Shown: positions 35,139-45,300 of the stretch, piece after piece | Position numbering within the stretch: position 1 is the stretch's first letter | How the letters are laid out: every line of letters starts with the position of its first letter | NCBI RefSeq assembly: GCF_013167215.1 | Contig: NZ_JABJWY010000034.1 | Location: 62,001 to 126,000 of the forward strand | DNA from: Sphingobacterium prati | GTDB lineage: Bacteria; Bacteroidota; Bacteroidia; Sphingobacteriales; Sphingobacteriaceae | DNA length: 64,000 bases | Direction of reading: 5' to 3' | Notes under the pieces: model-generated | Told to the model about the DNA's origin: nothing | Seen by the model: the letters and a program-made list of their open reading frames with translations, nothing else | The model's database searches: none | Position numbers and translations under genes: made by a program

Positions 35139-35444
35139 CTAGTGATGCCTATTACCTTTAGGATGATAGGCTATATGCTGGGGAGAACTTGATGTGGGTA
35201 CGTGTTTTCCATCAGCAAAAGATTGTGGACCAGTATTCTGCAGCGCTACGATATTAGGCGCATTTTCCTCCGCTAGGTCTTTAAATGGCCGATAACCGAC
35301 GGGTTTACTTGATTGCCCGTTATTGGATTTTTTTTGAGCAGCTTTTGACTGTTCGCTATTTTTTATTTTTTCTTTACGGCGTTTGAAAAAAATCAATGCC
35401 ACTCCGGTAATTACAGCTATAGCTAATTTAAGTTTGGTATTCAT
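35139..35444 (-). CDS. Small membrane-anchored protein of unknown function
   Basis: The product has 101 residues: one N-terminal hydrophobic helix (LKLAIAVITGVALIFF), a stop-transfer run of basic residues (KRRKEKIKN), then a low-complexity polar tail rich in Ser, Lys and Gln ending HPKGNRHH. It looks like a short anchored, mostly disordered protein. No family recognised. It has its own spacing on both sides. Confidence 0.55.
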   Translation of the reverse strand: MNTKLKLAIAVITGVALIFFKRRKEKIKNSEQSKAAQKKSNNGQSSKPVGYRPFKDLAEENAPNIVALQNTGPQSFADGKHVPTSSSPQHIAYHPKGNRHH

Positions 35445-35603
35445 AGTTCTTTTTTTAGTTGAACAAACTTTTTGGATAAATCGTTTACCCTAAAAAATTT
35501 CTTTTTGTTCTTCTTTCCATTGAACTAAACATGTATCCATCCAACATGATCTCGGTTCCTTGTGCTATACAGCAAAGACAGGAGCCTACGAGTCCAATAA
35601 CAG

Positions 35604-35637
35604 AGACAGGGAGGCCTGTAATTATGCCTCCCTGTCT
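35604..35637 (-). terminator. Hairpin terminator after DUF3472 gene
   Basis: AGACAGGGAGGC (35604-35615) and GCCTCCCTGTCT (35626-35637) make a perfect 12-bp stem with a 10-nt loop, 36 bp past the stop codon of the - strand lipoprotein gene. Confidence 0.8.
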
Positions 35638-35673
35638 GTTGTTTGGGCTATCAGCTTACCTGCTTTCCCATAC

Positions 35674-37026
35674 TTAGGGCAGTGTGGTAAGGTCAATCGC
35701 TGGTGCAGTATTTCCATTATTTACCGTAAATAATGTACCAGGATTAACGACAGTATTGAAAAATCCACCATTTTTAAGGAAGAAGTTACTACCGTTGGTA
35801 CCACCCATGGCATCGATGCGCTGATTGCTGGAGTAGGTGGCATCCACAGTAAATTTGGCTTGAACCACCGGCATCCAGGTGCCTGATGCCGTCCGAATCC
35901 ATTGATTCTTATAATCTGCTGAACGCCCCAAATAGCCATTATCAGCATTAAAATTCTCTAGGAAGCTATGGAAGTTGGTTAGGTAGGTCGCTATTTTGGG
36001 CCTTTTCCAGCTAGCGATTAACACCCAGTTGTTGACCGAAGGATCATTAAACCAGGCGGTAAAATCAGTTGCACCACTTCCGTCTGGCTCACCTTTAAGT
36101 AAAAATTTATAGCTTTTACCACTCGTCCAGCTGTACTTCATATAGCTCTGCCCGCCAGACCCTTCACCACCAAACTCTCCTGTAATCGTATTGGCACCTT
36201 TGCGGTTGAGCGTAATCCGGTCTTCAACAGGTATTTCTGCCGGATTGTCGGTACTGTATGGACTCCAGACGGAGAACAAAATACGGCGCTCGGTCGCTGA
36301 ATTGACCTGCATACCAAAATAGCCCTGGCCAAATCCGTTAGCCATAAAGTAAGAGCCTATTTTGTCCTCACCACTAGGAACATTGATTTCACTATAGTAA
36401 TAGGAAACCTGCTGGTTGGTAGGTACGGTGTAACTTAGATGACAAGAAGGACCGCGACGTGACCAATAATAGGTATTATCGACGTTGTTGTCACTATAAA
36501 TGACGGTTCCCGTAGTCGCTGTTCCACTCAAAATTAAATGTGACACGTCTGCAAAGTAACCACCTGTTTTGGAAACACCCTGGAGATCCATTTTAGCATA
36601 ACCGCCGGCATCGAGTGTATAACTACCCACTGTATAGTCTTTCGTAGTACCACCCTTCAGGCTTACTTGCTTACTAACACCATTGATTGTCAACTTAACC
36701 ACACTGCTATCACCATTGGGCAATACTTTGGCTCGAATTTTAACGGTCAATGTACCGGCCTGCGGCAGTTTGGCATAGGTGCTCACGATGCTGTTCGAAT
36801 TGGTCCAATTCGCTAAACCATTGCTATTGATAATCTCAACTGCACCGGAAGGTGCCGATGTCACAAAGGCGTTGCCGCCGAGTGGAACCTCATAACCGTT
36901 GGGACCTGGTGTCGCCGCCCGTAGGGATAGTGTTTCTTCGTCCGCCGTTTTTTCAACAGTCTTTTCGCAGGAGACAAAAAAGACCAGTGCAGCACTGAGG
37001 AGTGCCACAAATTTGATTTTTTTCAT
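35674..37026 (-). CDS. DUF3472 domain lipoprotein
   Basis: This 450-residue lipoprotein has predicted lipidation Cys20 (FFVSC). Residues about 45-165 form a DUF5077-like sandwich (GGNAFVTSAPSGAVEIINSN) and about 175-450 a DUF3472 domain with SYYYSEINVPSGED and YFGMQVNSATERRILFSVWS. Proteins of this pair are found in Bacteroidota and are thought to bind or act on glycans at the cell surface; no catalytic residues are known to me. It is transcribed alone and closed by a hairpin. Confidence 0.82.
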   Translation of the reverse strand: MKKIKFVALLSAALVFFVSCEKTVEKTADEETLSLRAATPGPNGYEVPLGGNAFVTSAPSGAVEIINSNGLANWTNSNSIVSTYAKLPQAGTLTVKIRAKVLPNGDSSVVKLTINGVSKQVSLKGGTTKDYTVGSYTLDAGGYAKMDLQGVSKTGGYFADVSHLILSGTATTGTVIYSDNNVDNTYYWSRRGPSCHLSYTVPTNQQVSYYYSEINVPSGEDKIGSYFMANGFGQGYFGMQVNSATERRILFSVWSPYSTDNPAEIPVEDRITLNRKGANTITGEFGGEGSGGQSYMKYSWTSGKSYKFLLKGEPDGSGATDFTAWFNDPSVNNWVLIASWKRPKIATYLTNFHSFLENFNADNGYLGRSADYKNQWIRTASGTWMPVVQAKFTVDATYSSNQRIDAMGGTNGSNFFLKNGGFFNTVVNPGTLFTVNNGNTAPAIDLTTLP

Positions 37027-37260
37027 AATTTATTTTTAATTGTTCACAGTCAATTTATCAAACGATTTACATATTTCGAAAATAAATTGCATGCAATCGA
37101 TTGTCCAATTTTCTTTTGTAACAGGCATAGACCGTTACAGCAATTTACAGACTATTGACATTTCTTTGGGGCCTTAGGATCATCGATTTTTGTATATTGC
37201 AGCAACTGCTTATGACTCGAAAATGGTCGTATATCAACAAATAATCAAAAAATATCAAGA

Positions 37261-37725
37261 ATGGAAGTAAAAATCAGACAAGCACAAGAGCATGAAATCA
37301 ATGTTTTACTAGAATTTGAACAGGGAATAGTAGCAGCAGAACGACCGTATGATAGCACTTTAAAAGAAGGCGAGATTCATTACTATGATTTGTTGGAATT
37401 AATAAAATCGTCCCACGCGGAAGTCTTGGTTGCGACGATCGGCGATCAGATCGTAGGGTCCGGATATGCGAAAATAATGGCTGCAAAACCCTTTCAAAAA
37501 TATGCACAATATGTCCATCTGGGATTTATGTATGTGCGGCCTGACTACCGTGGGCAGGGTATCAATAAATTAATTCTGGAAGCGCTCATAAATTGGGCAA
37601 AGCACAGAAATATATCCGAAGTTAGACTTCAGGTTTATGACCAAAATGATAGCGCAATAATTGCATATAGCAAAGCTGGTTTCAAGCCAAATTTATTGGA
37701 AATGCGATTAGAAATTGAACTATAA
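37261..37725 (+). CDS. GNAT family N-acetyltransferase
   Basis: This 154-residue protein has a single GNAT fold. Motif A, VRPDYRGQGINKLILEALI (about 91-109), contains the acetyl-CoA phosphate-binding R/QxxGxG/A-like pattern, and VYDQNDSAIIAYSKAGFKPN is the typical C-terminal motif B. The acceptor (amino acid, protein N-terminus or small amine) is unknown. It is a single gene with no clear operon partners. Confidence 0.9.
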   Translation: MEVKIRQAQEHEINVLLEFEQGIVAAERPYDSTLKEGEIHYYDLLELIKSSHAEVLVATIGDQIVGSGYAKIMAAKPFQKYAQYVHLGFMYVRPDYRGQGINKLILEALINWAKHRNISEVRLQVYDQNDSAIIAYSKAGFKPNLLEMRLEIEL

Positions 37726-37801
37726 TTAAGACGCTATGGATCTTTCATCTTTGCGAATTATATGAATGCGTTTCATGCCATAATGTGCCTTTCTTTGTTT
37801 T

Positions 37802-37924
37802 GACATTCCGGTCCAAGTGGATATTGGAAACATCGTCGATGACCGTTGGGTTTACATCAATTATTGTGACAACCAGGAAAAGGTGTCCAGCGGATATATT
37901 TTATGGTCAAGTCTAGAAAAATAA
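37802..37924 (+). pseudogene. C-terminal relic of an SH3-like domain protein
   Basis: A 40-codon frame ending in TAA reads DIGNIVDDRWVYINYCDN followed by QEKVSSGYILWSSLEK. The pattern of W-V-x-I, then GYI-x-W resembles the end of a bacterial SH3 domain. No start codon or upstream part of the gene exists in frame, so this looks like the tail of a deleted gene between the acetyltransferase and the convergent membrane protein. Confidence 0.35.
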
Positions 37925-37929
37925 AAGCA

Positions 37930-39300
37930 CTACCTTACATTACATTGTTTGCTTATGAATTGATTTGTATTGACTTTGTGCTTTTTAAAGTCTTGTAAAA
38001 CTAGCGTTTTTATTTTTTCAAATTGTTGAGCTGGTAAGCCATCTTGTTCTTTCGCGGCCATATAGAAGTAGGTCCCTTTGTATTTTTGGAGTATAGAACG
38101 GACTGAAGCAAAGTCCATATTATCGAATATCTCTTCTTTCGGGTCGCCAGCACGCGGCACTGCAATAGATGTACTGTACCGGATGGGTCTGAATGTCGAA
38201 TCTACGGCATGCTGACGGAATGGCGTAGGCAAAGATTCTTTGGGGTTATATACTGTAAGGTAAATTGGCATGGTTAGACTATCATCCTCGCTAAATACGC
38301 TCTTGCTCATAACAGCCTGAAATTTTTCAGATGGATTGATCACCGTTAAGTCGTAACCCACGCTATCGGGATGACGGATATATTCCTCCAATAGTTTATT
38401 GTCTTCTGCATGGCGCAAGCCAATCACATTGATTTCGGCACCATAGGGATCCTTCGATATATGGGGACTAAAAGCTACTGAAGCCTGAGAATCGTTGGTC
38501 CATAAAAATACTGGGCCGAATGTCAGGGCATATGCTTCAGCAACAACTTTGGCTCTTTGTACATTATTTTCATAGGTTGTTTCCATGCTGAGGATAGCAT
38601 CTCGAAAACCTGCCGATTCCCTGTCCCGCTGTTGCTGAATAAAATCAGCGCCGCAAGTTCGAAAAAGCATCACCAGTGCAAATACGGCTGATATCGGAAT
38701 AGCGATGTACTTATAATCACGTTTTTTAGATTCTTCAAGTTGAGAGACAAGCGCTTTTGCGGTATTGTTGTGCTTGTCATCTACAATGACATCGCTGGCG
38801 GTGGCATTTTCTTCAGGAGGCTCGGCTTGAAGAGCTAATGCCCGCTGCTCCAGGCGATGTAAAAGTTCGGCCTTGAATGCGGTAAAGATAATGGCCTCAG
38901 CGGCAGATTTTGGGTGGTCCGGATTGAAAAGCCAAACCAGCTTTTTTCCATTATTGAGTTTGATCCGCATGGATGGTGGGGGTGCCTGAAGCGGACCATA
39001 GGGTGGTATACTGTGTATATCTTGGTAAAGAATACGCCCATAACTAAGGGATGTAAACCCTTCCTCATCCAGACTGATGGTATCTATTGCCCTGGATTTT
39101 TTCACAAACCGCCAGATTCCTAGCCCCATCAGGCAGACCATTATTATCATATTAGGCCAAAAAATCCATTCTACATAATCCATAAGCCATACAGTGAGCA
39201 GCATGATGACCAGTGGTATTCCAACGAGAACGAGCAGTAAATAAAGAAGTCCGCTGCTGTTTTGATATTTGAAGGTATATTGTTTCATCGTATGTTCCAT
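37930..39300 (-). CDS. Membrane protein with PH-like domain, unknown function
   Basis: The product has 456 residues; a second ATG at 39288 (MKQYTFKYQN) is an equally possible start. Two N-terminal helices (about 15-40 and 46-65) are followed by a PH-like segment (AIDTISLDEEGFTSLSYGRILYQDI onwards, about 75-145), a third helix near residue 200 (IAIPISAVFALVMLF), and a C-terminal region of about 230 residues of unknown fold. The N-terminal part resembles the bPH_2-like modules of Bacteroidota membrane proteins. Function unknown. Convergent with the alpha/beta hydrolase neighbourhood and not in an operon. Confidence 0.65.
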   Translation of the reverse strand: MEHTMKQYTFKYQNSSGLLYLLLVLVGIPLVIMLLTVWLMDYVEWIFWPNMIIMVCLMGLGIWRFVKKSRAIDTISLDEEGFTSLSYGRILYQDIHSIPPYGPLQAPPPSMRIKLNNGKKLVWLFNPDHPKSAAEAIIFTAFKAELLHRLEQRALALQAEPPEENATASDVIVDDKHNNTAKALVSQLEESKKRDYKYIAIPISAVFALVMLFRTCGADFIQQQRDRESAGFRDAILSMETTYENNVQRAKVVAEAYALTFGPVFLWTNDSQASVAFSPHISKDPYGAEINVIGLRHAEDNKLLEEYIRHPDSVGYDLTVINPSEKFQAVMSKSVFSEDDSLTMPIYLTVYNPKESLPTPFRQHAVDSTFRPIRYSTSIAVPRAGDPKEEIFDNMDFASVRSILQKYKGTYFYMAAKEQDGLPAQQFEKIKTLVLQDFKKHKVNTNQFISKQCNVR

Positions 39301-39619
39301 CTCAGATAAGTAGTTTATTATTTAGATCAATACCCCTAAAACTACGACAAATAGCCAAATGGAAAAATCCCTGTTTTCATGGATTTAATGGTACCAAAAT
39401 ATTGCGCAGTGAAGGACTACCTACTTGATGTGAATAAATGGTATAATCTAGCTTGCTGCTTAGCCTCTTTTAGGGTTTATTTTTTTTAGGAAAGGCAATT
39501 TATGTTGGATTTAAACGATCATCGTTATTATTTATCCAAGCACCCAAGTGAGTCTTCTATGAACAGTAATAAAATTGTTAACTTTATGCAAGTATTTACA
39601 ACCGGTTTATTTATTTCGC
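39301..39619. other. AT-rich divergent intergenic region
   Basis: This 319-bp spacer lies between the - strand membrane protein and the + strand hydrolase. It is AT-rich with poly-T tracts; no promoter consensus, repeat or coding frame stands out. Confidence 0.5.
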
Positions 39620-40666
39620 ATGCTCCATATTAGCAATTTCGTTGTTGGGATCCTACTGTTTATTTCATCAGTCCATGCACAGGTGATGGACACTGCCCTT
39701 TATCAAAAATATAAATCAGCTCAAAACACTTTCAATAGATTTGAAAAAGAGCATAGGGGCACTGTCCAGGGGGCCAACCACCGAATCTCTTATCTCCGGT
39801 GGGGCGCCAATACCGACAAAGTATTTGTCTGGTTACCGGGAAGTTTCTTGTCTGCCTATGACTTTTATCCCTTTGCAGAATCACTTGTCAAGGCAGGGTA
39901 CTGTGTGTTGTCTGTCGATCATTATGGACACGGATTAACAACGATACCGGAGCGCGATCTGGATTTCTGGGATTTTGCCGATGATCTCGCAGCCGTGATG
40001 GATGAACTGCAAATTAAGAATGCAGTAGTGGGTGGATTCTCAAGGGGTGGTTACCTGGCGACAGCTTTTTATGATAAGTTTCCCGATCGGGTGGATGCAT
40101 TGGTGCTAGAGGACGGTGGTTCGGTCCCTTTCAAATCTTTATTTAAACAAATGGATGCAGCTCAAATAAAGACCTTCTTTGAGTCATTGGAACCGCCAGT
40201 AGAAGTTCAAAAATTGCTCTTTGATGTCTATAGATCAGAGTATGAAATCTATAAAAACATAGATCAGATTGATGGCTCAGCGCAGCAATGGCAAATCTTC
40301 GGTTCTATAAAACATAAAGACAACAATAGCTTTCTATACCATGGCCTCAATGCGTATATGAATATGCAGGATAGCACACATTATGCTCAGCTGTTAAATA
40401 AGCCTTCGGAAATTAGCCGATATGCTTCTTCTATTGTACGGGTAAATCCAATTGCAACTTACCGTTCATTGCGCGTCCCAATATTGCTAATAGATGCCAT
40501 TGGTGAAAATGATTCTTTTGACGCACAGGAAGGTAATCGGCAACTACAATCTCTACACCCTGATTTGATACAACATCAGCTATTTGATTGTGCTGATCAC
40601 AACGTACACTTTTCATGCCCAGAAGATTTCTTGAAGGTACTCAAAGATTTTTTAATAAGGCTTTAA
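39620..40666 (+). CDS. Alpha/beta hydrolase, exported
   Basis: The ATG at 39620 is chosen because it begins a standard signal peptide (MLHISNFVVGILLFISSVHAQ); an in-frame TTG at 39575 would add 15 residues. The product has about 348 residues. The nucleophile elbow GGFSRGG (Ser in GxSxG), oxyanion segment WLPGSFLSAYDF, DHYGHG strand and the C-terminal HNVHF catalytic His are visible. It is an esterase/lipase-like hydrolase of unknown substrate, probably periplasmic. No operon partners. Confidence 0.85.
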   Translation: MLHISNFVVGILLFISSVHAQVMDTALYQKYKSAQNTFNRFEKEHRGTVQGANHRISYLRWGANTDKVFVWLPGSFLSAYDFYPFAESLVKAGYCVLSVDHYGHGLTTIPERDLDFWDFADDLAAVMDELQIKNAVVGGFSRGGYLATAFYDKFPDRVDALVLEDGGSVPFKSLFKQMDAAQIKTFFESLEPPVEVQKLLFDVYRSEYEIYKNIDQIDGSAQQWQIFGSIKHKDNNSFLYHGLNAYMNMQDSTHYAQLLNKPSEISRYASSIVRVNPIATYRSLRVPILLIDAIGENDSFDAQEGNRQLQSLHPDLIQHQLFDCADHNVHFSCPEDFLKVLKDFLIRL

Positions 40667-40866
40667 TTGCTGTCATCACCACGAATAACATCCCAGTTAA
40701 AGTCCATATTTATCGACAACTGATTCAATTCCTGGCAGCGAATACTGCTAGAAAAAGCAGGTCTCGCTTTACCATACTTGTGGTATGTCGATATCCTTGT
40801 TAACGCTTGTCGTTTTGAAAGCAATATAGGCAACAAGTACGCCGAGGACTATGTTTGTAAGCCACC

Positions 40867-42339
40867 TTATTTTATCAGTACCTTGCTAAAGGTTAACTTA
40901 CCACTCTCACAAACGCTGCAGCAGTAGGTGACAGGTAACTCGTCAAATAAAGTACCAGCAACGATGTCTTGTGTACTATCTCCCCATGTTGGGTCATAAA
41001 TTGTTTGACAAGCCTGGCATTGATAAAGCGCAATTAAACTGACAGGTTCTTCAGAAACCTGAGCTGGTGGGATTTCACTTAACTGCTGTGTGGCCAATTT
41101 GCTTTGAAATTTATAAAAATCCTCACATAAGTCCAAAATGACATCGATAAGTTGGGCACGCTCTACAGGTTTTCGGTAGGTGAGAAAATCCCGTGAATTG
41201 GGGTTAAAGTCCCGTGTGTGCTGCACTTCAAACCAGGATTTATGCTCAGTAGCGTTGATGAAACGTAAAATTATAGATCCCCAAATACCAGTTTTGGGCT
41301 GCATTTTAATACCAAAACTGAGTTTGTAGGTACGAATATCCAACCAATTCATCCGATGTACCAGTTCCTGCTTGATCGCTAAGGCGCTGGGATCAAAATC
41401 ATCGGTCATCCAATTGAGCTCGTTGAGCGCATGGCGTAAATTGATCCGGTGCTGGTCCAATATAAGATCCCAGGATGAACGGGTAGCAGGCTGTATATCC
41501 TTGATAATAATAGATTTCCACGGAGTGGTATACAATTGGCCGATTCTATGTTGTAGACATAGGTTGCATATATCACGTAAAAAAGCGATTGAAAACGTTT
41601 CGGAGCGCCTGTAGACGCCCAACCATAATCGATCTTGATAAGCATTGAAACCTTCATAATAAGGGAGCTTAAAGGCCGGTTCCGAAAAGGGTTGTCCGAC
41701 AGGTTGAAACAGAAATTTTCCGGATGCAGCTGCTAACTCTTCCAATTTTTGCCCGAGTTGCTGTCCGTCGTTCGCGTTTTTGACTGACATCCCGAACATC
41801 ATTGGCTCCAACAATTGGCTTAGCATCGCAATATCGTCGGTATTCACCAGGGTGGACCAGGTATAAAATAAGCTACTTTTTGGAAACCGAAGTTGTAGGT
41901 GCCAATAATTGCTAAGCTCAGAGGTGATGAAATTGAGATTACCGGTATAATAGGGTACAAGTGACTGGCTGGCGTCGACAATATTTACCTTTAATCTGGG
42001 GTTGAAATCAAAACTGTCCAAAATATCTTTATATACCCCTTCCCGTATCCATGCACTCTGATTGAAAATACCGTCAGCCACGTAGGAGCTAACAATATTT
42101 GGATGAATGTCATGTCCAAGTTCATAATGAAAATCCAAACTGAGCAGGGTATATTCCAGATCTTCAAACTGAGCATCGTTGACCCGGAAATAAAGCTGCT
42201 GCCGGCTGCCAAACTTAACTTCCTTTATACCGGCTTCAGCTAAAGGCTCCAATAGATTGGCGAGTTCGCCCGTAGAGATTGCACCACCCGTAAGATTAAT
42301 TTTAACAAATTGCTCCGTGTTAATTCTATTACTTTGCAT
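40867..42339 (-). CDS. Nitrite/sulfite reductase-like protein with C-terminal rubredoxin, lacking cluster ligands
   Basis: The ATG at 42339 is preferred to the one at 42360 because AAAAGGAGG lies 9 nt upstream. The product has about 490 residues. Residues about 10-75 match the ferredoxin-like half-domain of nitrite/sulfite reductases (KINLTGGAISTGELANLL...KEVKFGSRQQLYFRV), and the fold seems to repeat. The last ~55 residues form a rubredoxin (CQAC...CCSVC). The four-cysteine C-x5-C/C-x3-C motif that binds the [4Fe-4S]-sirohaem is absent; the only other Cys lie in CNLC and DLC. So it is probably not itself a nitrite reductase, more likely an electron carrier or scaffold. It overlaps the fused nitrate reductase gene by 11 bp. 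Confidence 0.82.
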   Translation of the reverse strand: MQSNRINTEQFVKINLTGGAISTGELANLLEPLAEAGIKEVKFGSRQQLYFRVNDAQFEDLEYTLLSLDFHYELGHDIHPNIVSSYVADGIFNQSAWIREGVYKDILDSFDFNPRLKVNIVDASQSLVPYYTGNLNFITSELSNYWHLQLRFPKSSLFYTWSTLVNTDDIAMLSQLLEPMMFGMSVKNANDGQQLGQKLEELAAASGKFLFQPVGQPFSEPAFKLPYYEGFNAYQDRLWLGVYRRSETFSIAFLRDICNLCLQHRIGQLYTTPWKSIIIKDIQPATRSSWDLILDQHRINLRHALNELNWMTDDFDPSALAIKQELVHRMNWLDIRTYKLSFGIKMQPKTGIWGSIILRFINATEHKSWFEVQHTRDFNPNSRDFLTYRKPVERAQLIDVILDLCEDFYKFQSKLATQQLSEIPPAQVSEEPVSLIALYQCQACQTIYDPTWGDSTQDIVAGTLFDELPVTYCCSVCESGKLTFSKVLIK

Positions 42340-45300
42340 AAAGTTGTGCCTCCTTTTCATTATCGGTAATATAGTTCTCTAGAATGCTCTTCACTTCCGG
42401 CCGGCACGAACCACAACCCGTACCGGCTCCTGTAGAAGTACATAATTCTTGAAAATCAGTACATCCATCACTCATTCGTCTGATCAGATTACCTTCACCA
42501 ACTTGGCTACAGGAACATACCAATCTACCTGAAACAGCTTCTTTGGCTGTCCCGCTGCGTAAAAGCTGTAAACGCATTTCGCTCAATTCAATTCTATTTG
42601 CGATCAAGTTTTTGAATTCCAGAAATTCGTTTTTGTCACCAATCAGTATGGCACCGACAAGTCTATCGCTGTGGATAATACACTTTTTATAATATCTCTT
42701 GGCTTTATCGATAAAGACAATTTCTTCATACTCCTCATTTGGAGCTTCAGCCAAGCCAATACTGCATAGGTCAAAACCTTGAATCTTGATAATATTCATA
42801 AATAAGCTCCCTTTATAATAGCTACTGATATCACCTTGAAGGTAATTGGCGACGGCAACAGCCTGTTCTTCGGCTGCTGCCGTGATGCCATAAAGTGTAC
42901 CTTCAAACTCGGCAATCTCACCGACGGCATAAATTGCCGGATCGCTAGTTTTCATATGCTGATCGACAACTACGCCGCGTTGGCACAGCAAATTCGCCTC
43001 TTTAGCCAATTCGATATTAGGGGTAGTACCAATGGCCAAAATGACGGCATCGCATTTGATCTGTCGACCACTTTTTAATTCAATTTTGGTCAGTTTATTG
43101 CGCCCGCAGTAGAGTTGCACTTCATCGTTATAAAATATATCGCAACCAAGGTCTACCATCTGCTCATGGAGGAGCTGGCTTCCCAATGGATCCAATTGCC
43201 TATTTAGAAAACGCGAAACCCGTTGTATAATGGTAATCTTTGTTCCGTTTTCACGAAGTGAGGCTGCCATTTCCAGCCCCAATAAGCCACCACCGACGAT
43301 AGCAACATGCGCCTCCTTCGGAAGATATTTAATGAGACGGTCAGCGTCCGTTCGGCTCCTCATCGTAAAAATGCCGGGCAGTTGCGGCACGTGCCTGGGC
43401 AGGCTAGGCCTACTGCCGGTAGCGAGAATCAGTACATCATAGCTGGTTTTTATTCCCCTGGAATCGTAGACACACTTATTGTCACGATCGATGGCAGTAA
43501 CCTGTACAGCACGAATATGCTGTATTTTTAATCCAGCTTCTTCAGCATCTTGCATCTTGACGAGTTGTTCCCACTTGAGTTCGCCACTGATGTAATGGGG
43601 CAACATGACGCGATTGTAAAAAGGTGTATTTTCATTGCTAAAGATAACGATCTCATCGTCTCCGTTCAACTCGCGAAATGACCGAACAAAACCATGCGCA
43701 CCTGCGCCTGCGCCAATAATAACGATACGCTCTTTTCTCTTAATATGTTTTTCAACACGCACCGCACAGAATTTGAAGTCGGGCTCTTTGGAAATGGGAT
43801 CAACTAAATCATTTGTTAGATTGTTGGCCCGATTGAGGTCGGATCCCAATATTTTCCCCCAATGCATCGGAAGGAACACAACGCCAGGTTTAATGCTGTT
43901 GCTGACACGCGCCCTGACACGAACCTCTCCACGAAGGGAGTAGATATTGGCCAATTGACCATCCCTGAGATCAAGCGATACTGCATCGCTTGGATGAATT
44001 TCCAAAAATGCATTTTGAATGTGTTGGTTGAGTTTACTGACCTTGCCAGTTTTTGACATAGTATGCCATTGGTCACGTATGCGACCGGTGGTGAGAATAA
44101 ACGGGAAATTCAGGTCAGGCATTTCGCTAAGATACTGGACTGGCGGGCTGTGCAATTGCGCACGGCCGCTTACCGTATGGAATTTGTTGTCCGCGAATAA
44201 ACGCGCAGTTCCCTTTTTCTTATCAACGTTGAAAGGCCACTGTACGGTATTCAGGCTGTCAATAAGCGTATAATCCAAGCCCTGTACCGTGATGCTTGTC
44301 CCGACTGTCAATTGCACATGTTCCTTATAGATATCCTGGGGTGTTTGATATGCAAAGCCCTTAAAGCCCATTTTCTCTGCAAATAAGGAAAAGATTTCTG
44401 CATCTGGGCGAGCTTCACCTGGCGGATCTATAGCCTTGTGCAGATGACTGATCCTTCGCTCCGAGTTGGTCATTGTACCCTCTTTCTCTGCCCATGCAGC
44501 AGCGGGAAGAATAACATCGGCAAAGGCTAAAGTCTGAGGTTTATTGGAGATCTCTTGCACAACGACAAATTTGGCTTTATGCAAGGCCTTTTCGACCAAA
44601 CGTACGTTGGGCATACTGGTCAATGGATTGGTACAAAGTATCCAAATAGCTTTGAGGCGCCCATCTGCCAATGCTTCAAACATCTCTGTAGCCGTAAGCC
44701 CGGGCTTTCCACTTATGATCGTACCGGACCAGAATTGCTGCAGTTCGTCGCGATGCGTTTTGTTGTCCATGTCCCGATGGGCCGGCAGAAGATTGGCCAA
44801 GCCGCCGACTTCTCGGCCACCCATGGCATTGGGCTGTCCAGTAAGGGAAAATGGGCCACTCCCAGGTTTACCAATCTTTCCAGTGATCAAGTTAAGCGCA
44901 ATCAGACTTAGGTTCTTGTTGACACCCACCACGCTCTGGTTGAGCCCCATTGTCCACATGCTCAAAAAGCCTTTGGATTCGCCGATATAACTGGCCGCAA
45001 GTTCGATATCTTCAGCTGCAACACCGCAAATCGCTGCAGATTCCAACAAGGTGCGCTCAAAGACCCGTTCTTTGTATTGCGCGTAACCTTCGGTATGATG
45101 TTCTATAAAATCAAGATCCATATCTCCCTGTTCAATGAGCAATCTTCCCAATGCGTAGTTGAGAACGATGTCTGTTCCGGGATTGATCTGCAAATGTAGA
45201 TCTGCCAAAGCGCAAGTATCGGTAACCCGGGGATCAATAACAATAATTTTGGTCGCTGGATTCTTTGCTTTATGAGCCTCGACACGCCTCCAAAGGATAG

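Noticed and set aside
40667..40866. Short - strand protein-like fragments (a hydrophobic stretch and a 46-codon frame) after the rubredoxin gene
   Set aside because: They have no start codons or recognisable similarity and are short enough to arise by chance between convergent genes.
43635..44990. Long + strand frames (102 and 148 codons) inside the fused nitrate reductase gene
   Set aside because: They lie antisense to a gene with intact cofactor motifs.
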